The position numbers and the translations under genes are program-made. Of a stretch of DNA of 64,000 bases, positions 1 to 10,600 are shown piece after piece (position 1 is the stretch's first letter; each line of letters opens with the position of its first letter). Source of the DNA: Drosophila miranda (Eukaryota > Arthropoda > Insecta > Diptera > Drosophilidae); contig NW_022881603.1 in assembly GCF_003369915.1 (NCBI RefSeq), forward strand, positions 3,472,001 through 3,536,000. Reading direction: 5' to 3'. The notes below the pieces were generated by a model. The model saw only the letters and a program-made list of their open reading frames with translations. It was not told the DNA's origin and made no database searches.

Positions 1-495
1 CTCTATTGACGTCGGCACCAGTTCATATCGTGAGCGCGCGCAAATAGGACGTACAAAAAAAAAATAACGAAACGGAAGAAAAGTAACGCCAAAGGTGTGT
101 TGTTGAGTGAGTTTTTGTACTCTCTGTACCGAAATATACGGTCTTATTTTCAAAATATATCGTAAATATACCGATGAAATACAACGTACGCAAGATCGCG
201 CACGATCGCGCACACACACGCCATCCCTCTCGCACTCAAGGCGTCGCCGGCCTACAATACATGTCAAAGTCTGTTTAGTAGCAAAAAAGAAGCAGCGCTA
301 AAAGGAAAAGACAAATCTGGCAAAATTAGCCTTATGTAGCGATAATACATATAGATATAAGTAAGATAGTGGAAGATATTACCTTGTTGACTTATTCGGT
401 TGGTAAAATGACGTCATAAGAAATTGCATAAAAAACTACTCTCAACATAAAAACAATTGCAGGCGGTAGTTACTTAATAGAATACGGCCACAGAA
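1..495. other. Non-coding upstream region
   Basis: No convincing coding region. It holds short CG-rich runs near 195-250 and AT-rich sequence after 340. It is probably promoter and 5' leader for the gene starting at 496. Confidence 0.4.
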
Positions 496-1178
496 ATGGA
501 GTCCAATAAAGCCTATTTGTGGGAGAAGTACCAGGGCTTATGTAATTACGCGATACGGTGGGCAGTGAGTTGGTAATTTACGGAACCTCGGCTCTGATGC
601 TGGCGGTGGCCTACGCCAAGCGGAAACCTGCCTATCTGGTGCGCCAGTTCAAGCAGCCGTCGCACATCCCCGAGCGCATCATCAACGAGCGCATTATGCA
701 CACGGGCAAGATCAGCGGCGTGCAGCCGCGGGATCAGGACACACTGCTGATGATCAAGCACCGCCCGCTCATACCCATCTTTACTAGCAACACGCGCCTG
801 CTCCCGGTGAAGCTTTCATGGCTGCAGCAGTGCCTCGTGGGACGGGAGGCCACCTTCATCCCACTGAACAAGGGCGGAAAGAAGGACTACATTGTGTGCC
901 AGCTCTGTCTGGTCCATCCGCCCAAGGGCAACCGATTGCTGGATGTCTCCGAGACGCTGCTCAAGCTGCGCTTTGCAAAGTTCGCTCAGGATATGGCCTC
1001 CGGGGTGAAGCGCAACGGCAAATACTACAAGCACCTAAAGCGGGTCGAGGAGACCACCGCCGAGAAGGGAGCCTGGCTGTCCTGGGCGGCACGCTATCCC
1101 TATATCTGGCGGCGCTACAACGAGCTGAAGGCCTCGCTCCTGCCCAAGAAGAAGCTGCTGCCCGAGCTGGTTCGCTAA
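496..1178 (+). CDS. C3orf33-like membrane-anchored protein, start region frameshifted
   Basis: The reading frame from about 546 to 1178 gives roughly 206 aa. It starts with a hydrophobic segment (IYGTSALMLAVAY), then a DIP-like PSHIPERIINERI stretch, a central beta-rich region (HRPLIPIF, LPVKLSWLQQCLVG), and a C-terminal KYYKHLKRVEETTAEKGAW motif. This order matches animal C3orf33 proteins, which have an N-terminal membrane anchor and an SNase/OB-like fold of unknown biochemical role. The best start codon (ATG 496, context CAGAAATGG) opens a good N-terminus (MESNKAYLWEKYQGL) but in another frame, which ends at TAA 568-570. Joining the two needs a one-base gain or two-base loss between about 543 and 570. 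The only in-frame ATG downstream is at 597, inside the membrane segment. The gene is therefore either broken at its start or affected by a sequence error. Its place beside Tsp42Ea fits the conserved neighbourhood at 42E. Confidence 0.7.
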
Positions 1179-1620
1179 TCCCGCCCGTTGTCGGGATCCC
1201 AATACTGACCGAGCGTATTGTTAACATAGTTCTAAGTTCCAAGGCCGTTGACGAAACGAAATGAAACTGAAAATCCGATCCGATTCCCAACCGCACTCCG
1301 GACCGTACGAGTACGTGATTGCGTGCTAATTTTCCCACTCAAATCGAATCAAAATGCTGGCATTTTTTTAAATAAACAAAATATTGAATTTGTTTTGGAT
1401 GACATCAGTGCGTGGCTGTGTGTGTGCGACCCTGCATTTGTGTGCCGCTGCTTCCCAAATAAAACGATAAAATACTTAATGCTACGTCTGCACGATCCAT
1501 TTGTATTTCTCAATTCTGAATTCCATTCTATTCTGTATCCACGAACGAACAGTTGCAGCTTCTCCACAATTTCGATAGCCATTCTACACCGTACCTTCCT
1601 CACAACGAATCTCAGGCAAA
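1179..1620. other. Intergenic region, Tsp42Ea 5' leader
   Basis: Contains the 3' end of the C3orf33-like gene (AATAAA-type signals near 1370 and 1460) and the leader of the next gene. Long reading frames here are not supported by codon bias or homology. Confidence 0.4.
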
Positions 1621-4600
1621 ATGAGCTGCGGAATCTCCATGGTTAAATATATACTGTTTATATTCAATTTGCTCTGTTCGGTGAGTAAAAAACAAGCATA
1701 GCATCGACATTCATTATAGATTATATCATTTTCCCCCTGCCATTGGCCAAGCCCAGTACGTCCCCAAGTTTAGTCTGGGATATGATATCATAAGTTTTGT
1801 TTTACCGTAAAAACTGGTTTTTACGAAAATATTTTGTTTGTTTTAGTTTTTGTGAGAAAGTTGAGGCCTAAAAACCGGTTAACCAAAAACAGTGCGTTTC
1901 AGAACAATAATTTCGGTTTCAAGTTTTTTCCGAATAGTCTGATAGAGTTACGTATGAAATCTTACGTATAATGATACGGAGTTTATTATAGATCACTTTC
2001 TGCATTTATCCATCTATAAGATCTTAGAGTATTGGAACCCGTGACGTAGTGGTAGCAGGGGGCTCTTTTATATGTAAATTCTGTATAAACAAAAAGGTAT
2101 TCTGTTTACTTGGGTTGACTATAAGATCTTAGAGTATTGGAACCCGTGACGTAGTGGTAGCAGGGGGCTCTTTTATATGTAAATTCTGTATACACAAAAA
2201 GGTATTCTGTTTACTTGGGTTGACTGAAATCGAGTTTGGTTTGAGGTTGAACATTCGTTTGAGAGCTCATAACATTTGGCTCCAAGAAATATCCGTACCA
2301 TAGCCGGGCATCCGCTCGAGGATAACTGGTTTCAAACATAAACAAAAACAAAAAAGTTACGTTGTTCAGTTGTTTAGCAACTTCTTAGTTCCACAAAAGT
2401 CACAGCGGAGGACTGTACTCCGCTGTAACTGGTTTTTGTGGGACTGCGATACAATGTGTGCAGGTGTGATCCGAATCCGACTCCGACTGGTACTTGCTGC
2501 AGCGCGGAATTCATTCCAGTCACGCAAACATCAACATCGGCAGTATGACCCCTCCCTTCTACTCTTTTGACGGATTTGTTCAATGTAAAGTTACGTAATT
2601 ACACTCGAGCGACGGGTGGGTGCTGTCTGACCCCCCACGCCCGAAAATAGTTGACTTAATTAAATGTGAACTTGCTCCCCATTTCAGTCGAGACAAAACT
2701 TGGCCAAACACTGCATCCCCACACGCACGGAACGGAACTGAAGGGAGGGCGACGCGTCGGCTTTTAGAGCACACTTGAACTAAATATTCTTCGTTTTTTT
2801 TTTGTCGGGGGGGATGGATGGGCAAACAGATATACATCGAAGTGGAGGAGATGGGTTGGTTTTTCAGACATGGTTGGTGTCGCAATTTTCGTCAGATCTC
2901 ATCCAATAATGCCCTCAACCAAATGGATTAGGTCATGCATCGAAACTATGATCTCCGACAGATAATTACTCCGATCTAATCTAATAAAATAGTTGTTGAC
3001 GCATTGCGATACAAAATCAAAGCCATAGTAAATATATTCTTCATATTTATCAGAGAAATTAATCTAAATTAACCGCAGCGGGCTCATTGATAAGAGATAA
3101 TACAGAACAACACCATTGATAGGCCTCGGAAAGAGAGCTCCATCACCACCATCCGTTAGAAATTATTCAAATTACTATGGTACCCTATATTTTTAATAGT
3201 TTTCTTGCAGTGTAGAGTATTGTAGCAACTGTTCGGGAAAATCTGTTAAAGCTTTTGACAGAGCTTAGTTGTGATGTTGAAAAGCTTAGAGCTTTACAAA
3301 TAACATAGGCAAAGTTGATTATTATACCCGATACTCAAAATGAGTATTGGGGTATATTAGATTTGTGGTAAAAGTGGATGTGTGTAACGTCCAGAAGGAA
3401 TCGTTTCCGACCCCATAAAGTATATATATTCTTGATCAGAATCAATAGCCGAGTCGATTGAGCCCTGTCTGTCTGTCCGTCCGTCCGTCTGTCCGTCTGT
3501 CCGTCCCCTTCAGCGCCTAGTGCTCAAAGACTATAAGAGCTAGAGCAACGATGTTTTGGATCCAGACTTCTGTGATATGTCACTGCTACAAGAATATTTC
3601 AAAACTTCGCCCCGCCCACTTCCGCCCCCACAAAAGACGAAAATCTGTAGCATCCACAATTTTAAAGATATGAGAAAACCAAAAACGTAGAATTGTAGAG
3701 AATGACCATATCTTTAAGACTGCGGAATTTGAATTGGATCGTATTATTATTATAGCCAGCATCAAGAAAACAATTTCATTCTTTCTCGCCCTGTCTCTCT
3801 CTAACACACACGTAGCATAGGCGGCTTTGCTTAGAGTAAAACATTAGCGCCTAGATCTCAGAGACTACAAAAGCTAGAGCAACCAAATTTGGTACCCACA
3901 CTCCTAATATATCGGACCGAGACGAGTTTGTTTCAAAATTTCGCCACACCCCTTCCGCCCCCGCAAAGGACGAGAATCTGGGGATATTCAAAAATCTCAG
4001 AGACTATTAAGGCTAGAGTAACCAAATTTGGTATCCGCACTCCTGTTAGATCTATAAAACGTGTATCTCAAAATTTCGCCCCACCCCCTTCCGCCCACAC
4101 AAAGTACGAAAATCTGTTGCATCCACAATATTGCACATTCGAGAAAACTAAAAACGCAGAATCATAGATAATGACCATATCTATCAGATTGCTGAATCTG
4201 GATCAGATCGGATCATTTTTATACCCAAAAGGAACAAATCAATTTGCACTGGCTACGCAGCGACCGACGTCACGCTCAGACTGATTTTCTGTCTCTCTCG
4301 CACGCACTCTTTGTCGTGTCGTTTAATATTAGCGGCGCCTGCCGGAGGAGAGCCATACTGACTTAGTATCGGGTATAACCGTAGAGTTGCGGTGTCTGCA
4401 GCAACTCACAACGTTCCCCCTCGTTTTATTTTATTAAAACCATACATATATGATCTTTCCCAGATATGCGGCATTTTGTTGATCGTGTTTGGAGGCCTTC
4501 TGTTCAGCAACATCCACAACATCGATGACCTGCGCACCCAGCAGGTGCCCATCACAATGATTGTCCTTGGCACTGTTATCCTGCTAATCTCCTGGTTCGG

Positions 4601-5284
4601 CTGCTGCGGTGCCATTCGCGAGTCCTACTGCATGTCCACGACGGTACGAAATACTCACATTTGATCCTCCCAGCATCGGTCTCTCTTTACCCGTGCACGA
4701 CCTTTATTTATAGTACTCGATTCTGCTGTTCGTTTTGATGATTGGCCAGCTGGCGTTGGTGATCTACATGTGGCTGCAGAAGGACAAGTATCTGGTCATA
4801 ATGGGCGATGTGGTGGAGAAGGCCTGGGAGCGACGCACCCGTCGGGCCGACTACATGGATGCCATACAGATTAGCGTTAGTTTTCAGTCCCGTCCTCAGA
4901 ATTGAAATATCAAAACATCTGACACTCGTTTTTGGTATCTCTCCAGATGGAGTGCTGTGGCCGCACTAACTTCTCGGACTATTCCTTCCAAGGCTACTTC
5001 CCCCCCTCGTGCTGCAAGGATACCAACAACTGCCGCCCGGACACTGTCTACCGACGCGGCTGCAAGGCGGCCTTTGTGGAGTTCTGGGACAGAAACAGCG
5101 ACATCATCAAATATGCCGGCTTGGTTATTGCCGCCATTGAGGTAGGTTCCCCCACAGCGCAGAACGCTGATGGTTATACATATTTAATTGAAAAATTCTT
5201 TCGATATTTCAGTTTGTGGGCTTTGTGTTTGCCTGCTGTCTGGCGAACAGCATCCGGAATTACCGTCGCCGCGCGGACTATTAA
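1621..5284 (+). CDS. Tsp42Ea: Tetraspanin Tsp42Ea, intact
   Basis: Five coding exons, all joined in phase 0: 1621-1680, 4464-4643, 4714-4875, 4947-5141 and 5213-5284, giving 222 aa. Donors are GTGAGT, GTACGA, GTTAGT and GTAGGT; acceptors all end in AG. Exon 1 encodes MSCGISMVKYILFIFNLLCS, the start of TM1. Exon 2 carries the rest of TM1, the small loop and TM2, ending GCCGAIRESYC. Exon 3 has TM3. Exon 4 has the large extracellular loop with ECCG, PPSCC and GC motifs. Exon 5 is TM4 with FACCLANSIRNYRRR. The start has a good fly context (CAAAATGAG) and AATAAA lies at 5569. Tetraspanins organise partner proteins in membrane microdomains. The name rests on order in the cluster and sequence type. 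Intron 1 has grown to 2.8 kb by a helentron insertion. Confidence 0.88.
2014..2225. repeat. 105-bp tandem dimer in Tsp42Ea intron 1
   Basis: Two head-to-tail copies (2014-2118 and 2119-2223) of a unit that starts CTATAAGATCTTAGAGTATT. They differ by a single base visible near 2087/2192. No coding potential and no tRNA-like fold was seen. It may be a recent local duplication. Confidence 0.9.
2402..2426. repeat. Perfect 9-bp hairpin
   Basis: ACAGCGGAG (2402-2410), a 7-nt loop, then CTCCGCTGT (2418-2426). It lies within intron 1 of Tsp42Ea. No poly-T run follows and no function is claimed. Confidence 0.6.
3323..4427 (+). mobile_element. DINE-1/ISY-type helentron, copy A
   Basis: Begins TATACCCGATACTCAAAATG and ends with CAACGTTCCCCCTCGTTTT, about 1.1 kb. 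It has the diagnostic blocks of this family: GTTTCCGACCCCATAAAG, TATATATTCTTGATCAG, GCCGAGTCGATTGAGC, then a (CCGT)n microsatellite near 3475-3510. No transposase is encoded, so it is non-autonomous. It ends only 36 bp before exon 2 of Tsp42Ea, so it sits next to the branch point and polypyrimidine tract of that intron. Length and sequence resemble the D. miranda ISY/ISX helitrons, but I cannot confirm the subfamily. Confidence 0.85.
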
Positions 5285-6488
5285 GTGCTGGACCTGGGAA
5301 AGCCTTACTAATTTTAATTGAAACCGAAAGTACCAATTATGTTGCCCAATTTTATTTACATACATACATACATACGAGTATATCGATATAGATCACCTGA
5401 CACAGATGGCCATTGAAATTTACATAATCTCAAGTTATACGAAGAAAATGAAATCCCATTAATATCTCGCTATAATCGCTCTTCGAAGACTGTAAGTTGA
5501 GAGATAGATGTATTGGAGTGCTACAAATTACTGTAAAAAATAATTTATACACCTGACCGAAAGATTGCAATAAACTGAGAAATTTCAAATGGTTTCTGTT
5601 TCGTTCGACCCACTTTATGAGACAAACTAACCTACAGAGGTTTATATTTAGTCGGTTTGTCTATCCACATTGTGTAATCTGTGTACATAGGGATTTCTTA
5701 TCTACGGACAGGGATCTGATGCCAAAGGCGAAAAAACCCCACCAACTGTCAGATTCTTAATTGAAATGTTTAGTATTTCGTCTTGGAGTGCCCTCACCCA
5801 GAACGTATACCATATTTATTGGATTGATAAATAATAAATCAACGCGATAAGACGGGGGACTCACGTCGGAACTCCGACCAGCCAGAGTGTCATATGAGTC
5901 ATCTTATTGGCCAACTTGTAGCCCCCACCGACAACGTATTGCCAAGTGCAAAGAAAGTGCTCGGAATGTAAATGATTCATCTTAGAAGAGAACGGGCTGC
6001 CCCCATGTGAGAATTTCATAAGTATGAAGTCATATTCCGTCCATACTCGTAGATAAGTATCTATACGAACTGTTTAGACCAACAAATGATTCACACCTGT
6101 TTTGAGTACATTCGTTGGGTTCGGGTTCGGTTGCCAGTAGTTCCAACCACTTTATTGTACTATCTACTCCAGTGCAAGACGATAAGATCCATGAATAACT
6201 TTTATGGGTACATATATGAGCTGCGAGATAGGAAACGAGAGAGTGGACCACTTATACATAAAGGTATTTTATTTCCAAGAGGAGATAAGTTCCAACTCTG
6301 ATAAGATGAGGACCTCTAATGGTTTATTATAATGCCCCCAGGTCTAGATGGAAGCCACTCAGTTTAACGAAAACAGTCCCAACGAACGAACGAGCGTACG
6401 GATTATAAAACGAGACATTCGGAATCAGCCGAAATACTATTATATTCACCGAGATACCGTGCAACCTAGAAATCCAGAACCATGAATG
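5285..6488. other. Tsp42Ea-Tsp42Eb intergenic region
   Basis: Tsp42Ea 3' UTR with AATAAA at 5569, followed by AT-rich sequence. No tetraspanin first exon (ATG plus 57 nt and a GT donor) was found here, although the gene downstream needs one. Confidence 0.6.
5824..6306. promoter_or_regulatory. Cluster of GATA-factor sites upstream of Tsp42Eb
   Basis: Six GATAA/GATAAG matches within 480 bp: near 5825, 5844, 6051, 6181, 6282 and 6299. Similar sites recur upstream of the next genes (see 7228, 7282 and 7427). GATA factors drive midgut genes in flies and several Tsp42E genes are gut-expressed, so an enhancer role is plausible but inferred. Confidence 0.4.
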
Positions 6489-7064
6489 ATCCGAGAGAAT
6501 GCCTGTTGCACTACAATCGTAAGTTGGAGAGCACCTCTCGTTGATCCGGAATTCCATTCTGATGTTATTATTTTCTCTATAGTATGCCATCTGTATGCTG
6601 GTCTTGTTTGCCCTGCAATTGGCTCTGTCGATTTGGATCTTTGCGGCGAACGACAAGTTCCTGGACAAGATGAGCACAGTGGTGAACACGGCCTGGAATG
6701 AGAATAACGCCGCCCAGGGTTATCCCATGGATGCCCTCCAATTGGCCGTAAGTTTGGAAATCGAAGTTCCTGGATATTCTATGGGAATACTAACATATTT
6801 CTTATCCAGTTCAAATGCTGCGGAAACACTGGCTACAAGCAATACGGATCTTCAGTCCCCGCTTCCTGCTGCGGCTACAAGGATCGCAATCAGGTGTGCG
6901 AGGCTGCCATTTTCACCCAACGTCTTGGCTGCAATGGCGAGTTCGTCGACTTCTGGGCCTCCAACACGGACCTCATTCGATGGAGCAGTCTGATCATCGC
7001 GCTCTTCGAGCTGGGCATCTTCATTGTATCGTGCTGCCTGGCCAGTGCAATGAGGAAGCGCTGA
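6489..7064 (+). pseudogene. Tsp42Eb: Tsp42Eb tetraspanin remnant, 5' truncated
   Basis: Only the last 30 nt of exon 2 remain (6489-6518, IRENACCTTI, donor GTAAGT). Exon 3 (6583-6747) encodes TM3 and the start of the large loop. Exon 4 (6810-7064) encodes FKCCGNTGYKQYG, the PASCC motif, EFVDFWASNTD and TM4, ending CCLASAMRKR and a TGA. These later exons are in frame and undamaged, and AATAAA lies at 7157. Exon 1, TM1 and almost all of TM2 are missing from the 1.2 kb upstream. The sequence before ATC CGA GAG does not resemble the expected GCCGA motif, so a deletion ended near 6488. The conserved reading frame in the rest suggests a recent loss. Naming is from order in the cluster. Confidence 0.75.
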
Positions 7065-7651
7065 TATGGAGTATCCACGCCTGAATCATCCCATTAGCTG
7101 TAGCTCAGTTCCTAGCATCCATGCAGTTGAAAGTACATGCAACATCAGTCGCCATAAATAAATCAAATAGGTTAAGCTCAATCAAGTATATTTTTTGTAT
7201 GTCTATGTCTAGCTTTGGCCACCAAATCTTATCTAATCGGAACGGGTCGGTGTTTTCGCCGAAACTATATCCGTGTACCGGTTGATAAGCCCCCACCAAC
7301 TCCATCCATATTTAGATCGTTTGCCCTCAAACTTTTGCAATGAATCATTTCTAAATTCCAATTGTTATCGCTTGGCCCACCCAATGTTTGCTTTTCTGTG
7401 TCCCTTGCTTTTTTGGTCCCCAAAAAGTGATAAGATACATGCGCGTATCTTTCCGATATCGTTCATGTCTGAGGGACAATTTAAAAACAGTAGCCCAACA
7501 GAAAGACCAGTCTAATCGAACAATAGCAAACGACGCGTGAACGCGATAAATATCATAAAATTATAGCGCTCAAAAACACACCTGGATAAATTTGATTTAA
7601 TTTGTATTTGATTTGTTGAACTCGAAAGGATACGAAAAGACAAAAGTCAAC
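7065..7651. promoter_or_regulatory. Tsp42Eb-Tsp42Ec intergenic region with GATA sites
   Basis: Holds the Tsp42Eb poly(A) signal (7157) and the Tsp42Ec leader. GATA matches lie at 7228 (CTTATCT), 7282 (TTGATAAG), 7427 (GTGATAAGATA) and about 7543. No coding exon was seen. Confidence 0.4.
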
Positions 7652-10600
7652 ATGGGTTGTCTTTCGGGCATAGTCAATTTCATATTATATGTAGTTAATG
7701 TTGTGTTCTTGGTGAGTCCATAAACTAAAGAAACTCAGTGAAAACTACAGGATTGTCAACTCAAAAAATGGATATCAATAAAGAAAAGTTTACGCCACGA
7801 ACCTGCTGGAATAAATAAATAAAACAAAGCTCAGTTAATGACAGCTATAGATACTCGTATATGTATATAATTTCTTTTGGATTTTGTGGACTGCAAACAA
7901 AGGATTTTTTTTAATTTTGATAATTAACTAAAAATACAAGACAAGAAAATGGTGTCAATAACAAATATACATACCCAGTGAAATAAGGCCTCAAATTTTA
8001 ATATTTACACTTTTCAAAAACGTATACGAATTCAATAGATCGTAGACTGGCATTTTAAACATTAGTATGAAAATAGTTGATTTAAATATTTTGTATTTAT
8101 TAATTTTAATTTTATTCATATTTCAATTGTTCCTGTAATTGGCATTCAAGGCGGCGCAAGCTAGAGCCAGTTGGTCATTCCAGAGACATCAAATAAAAAT
8201 ATAAACTTTGTAAAACCAATAATAATCGTAATAATATTCTATATTATTATGAAACATGTTTAGCAAGAAATTTGTAAACATGTTTTAAATTTAGATAAAA
8301 TAATACAAAGAATTTTGCATACATTTATGTTTAATATTTATTATACCCGATACTCAAAATGAGTATTGGGGTATATTAGATTTGTGGTAAAAGTGGATGT
8401 GTGTAACGTCCAGAAGGAATCGTTTCCGACCCCATAAAGTATATATATTCTTGATCAGTATCAATAGCCGAGTCGATTGAGCCCTGTCTGTCTGTCCGTC
8501 CGTCCGTCCGTCCGTCCGTCTGTCCGTCCCCTTCAGCGCCTAGTGCTCAAAGACTATAAGAGCTAGAGCAACGATGTTTTGGATCCAGACTTCTGTGATA
8601 TGTCACTGCTACAAAAATATTTCAAAACTTCGCCCCGCCCACTTCCGCCCCCACAAAGGACGAAAATCTGTGGCATCCACAATTTTAAAGATATGAGAAA
8701 ACCAAAAACGTAGAATTGTAGAGAATGACCATATCTTTAAGACTGCGGAATCTGAATTGGATCGTATTATTACTATAGCCAGCATCAAGAAAACAATTTC
8801 ATTTTTTCTCGCCCTGTCTCTCTCTAACAAACAGGTTTCATGGTCGGTTTTGCCAATTGCAAAATATGAGTTCAAGGATCTCAGAACCCATAAGAGCTAG
8901 AGCAACCAAATTTGGTATCCACACTCCTGTGATATCGGACCTTGACCGTTTTGTGTCAAAATTTCGCCACACCCCCTTCCGCCCCCGAAAATCTGGGGAT
9001 ATTCAAAAATCTCAGAGACTGTTAAGGCTAGAGTAACCAAATTTGGTATCCGCACTCCTGTTAGATCTTACTATAAAACGTGTATCTCAAAATTTCGCCC
9101 CACCCCCTTCCGCCCACACAAAGGACGAAAATCTGTTGCATCCACAATATTGCACATTCGAGAAAACTAAAAACGCAGAATCAGATCATTTTTATAGCCA
9201 ATAGGAACAAATCAATTTGCAGTGGCTACGCAGCGCCCGACGTCACGCTCAGACTGATTTTCTGTCTCTCTCGCACGCACTCTTTGTCGTGTCGTTTAAT
9301 ATTAGCGGCGGCTGCCGGAGGAGAGCCATACTGACTTAGTATCGGGTATAACCGTAGAGTTGCGGTGTCTGCAGCAACTCACAACGTTCCCCCTCGTTTT
9401 AAATGTGGACGTGTCACTCTTTAATATGCCATATTTCTGCGGATGTATTAGTCCCTTAATAAACCGATCTTTTCAGCATAAAATCTGACATCAGTTCTAT
9501 AAAAAGAGTCCACGATATGGCGCACTGGAAAGCCAATGGAATGGGCATTGGTTTCATATGATATCATCATAGGGTTTTTGCTGTGGTTTATCACCCATGG
9601 AAATGTGCATGAGTGTGTTGCAGCTTGTGTCTTATCAGGCAGCTTGTAATGTCTTTTGACAAATGAGGACCTAATCAGCTAGTTGACATTCGGCCAGGCT
9701 CCGTTTTTCACTTTCACAAAAGTTTTCCGATTTACTTTTGAAATCACATAAATTGGGGCTCTCTTTTTCCCATTCCGCAAGATTTCTTCGTTTTCAAACA
9801 TTTTTGTTGACGAAATGAAAAGTAAACGGCTTTTTATACAACAAAACGAACCCTAATTGCAAAAGGAAAAAAATAGATGACTTATTGATGCATTAACATA
9901 AACTTGATACCTATATCAGGGTAATTTAACTTGTGCTTTTTTTATAAATAATTTTATTTTAACCCAACCTCAAATTTGGTTCGGACAAAATTGGCCACAG
10001 CAACAACAAATTTCGTTTTGGTGTAAGCAGCTGACGCATTCCGATTTGGTTATCGGAACGTTGGCAAGTAATAAATTTTTGCGTATAACAGCACAAATGT
10101 GCATGTAACAGCTCAGACTGTGCTTGTAACATGCGCTTAACAGAACATCTGGGTGAGCACAGCTGTTTCCCGCCCAATTTAATTCGGACTTCAAAATGTA
10201 CATAAGTGCAGCAAATTAATTTTTTATTTCAAAATTACCGCTTTGTTTTTTATATCCAGGGGAAAGCATAAATCATCTCTTCAAGATGAAGTCCTGGTGG
10301 GTTTTATGAAAGACAACCCGGACTTGGCAAAAGGATTTGTGAAGGGCGACCGAGTTGTTGTCGATGCCAAGTGGGCAGAGCTTTGCGGCGCTCTCAATGC
10401 TGTTGGGCCGCCAATCAAGGACGCATTGGGTTGGAAAAAGGTATGTGTTGCACAACAAAAGGTAGCACACTACTATATTCAATTCTACAATTTCAGGTTT
10501 GGGCAGATTGGAAAACAAACATCCGCAAGAAGATGGCGAAAAACAAATCAGAAACTCGAGCTACAGGTGGAGGGCCCTTCGCTCAGCAATCGCTTGGGGA

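Noticed and set aside
1248..1646. 132-codon frame before Tsp42Ea
   Set aside because: It overlaps the leader and first exon in another frame and resembles nothing.
2014..2225. CRISPR-like or tRNA-like repeat
   Set aside because: Only two adjacent copies with no spacers, a eukaryotic context and no cloverleaf.
3586..3807. Small frames in the helentron copies, also at 8609-8875 and 39946-40257
   Set aside because: They recur because the non-coding repeat recurs. No conserved start or protein motif.
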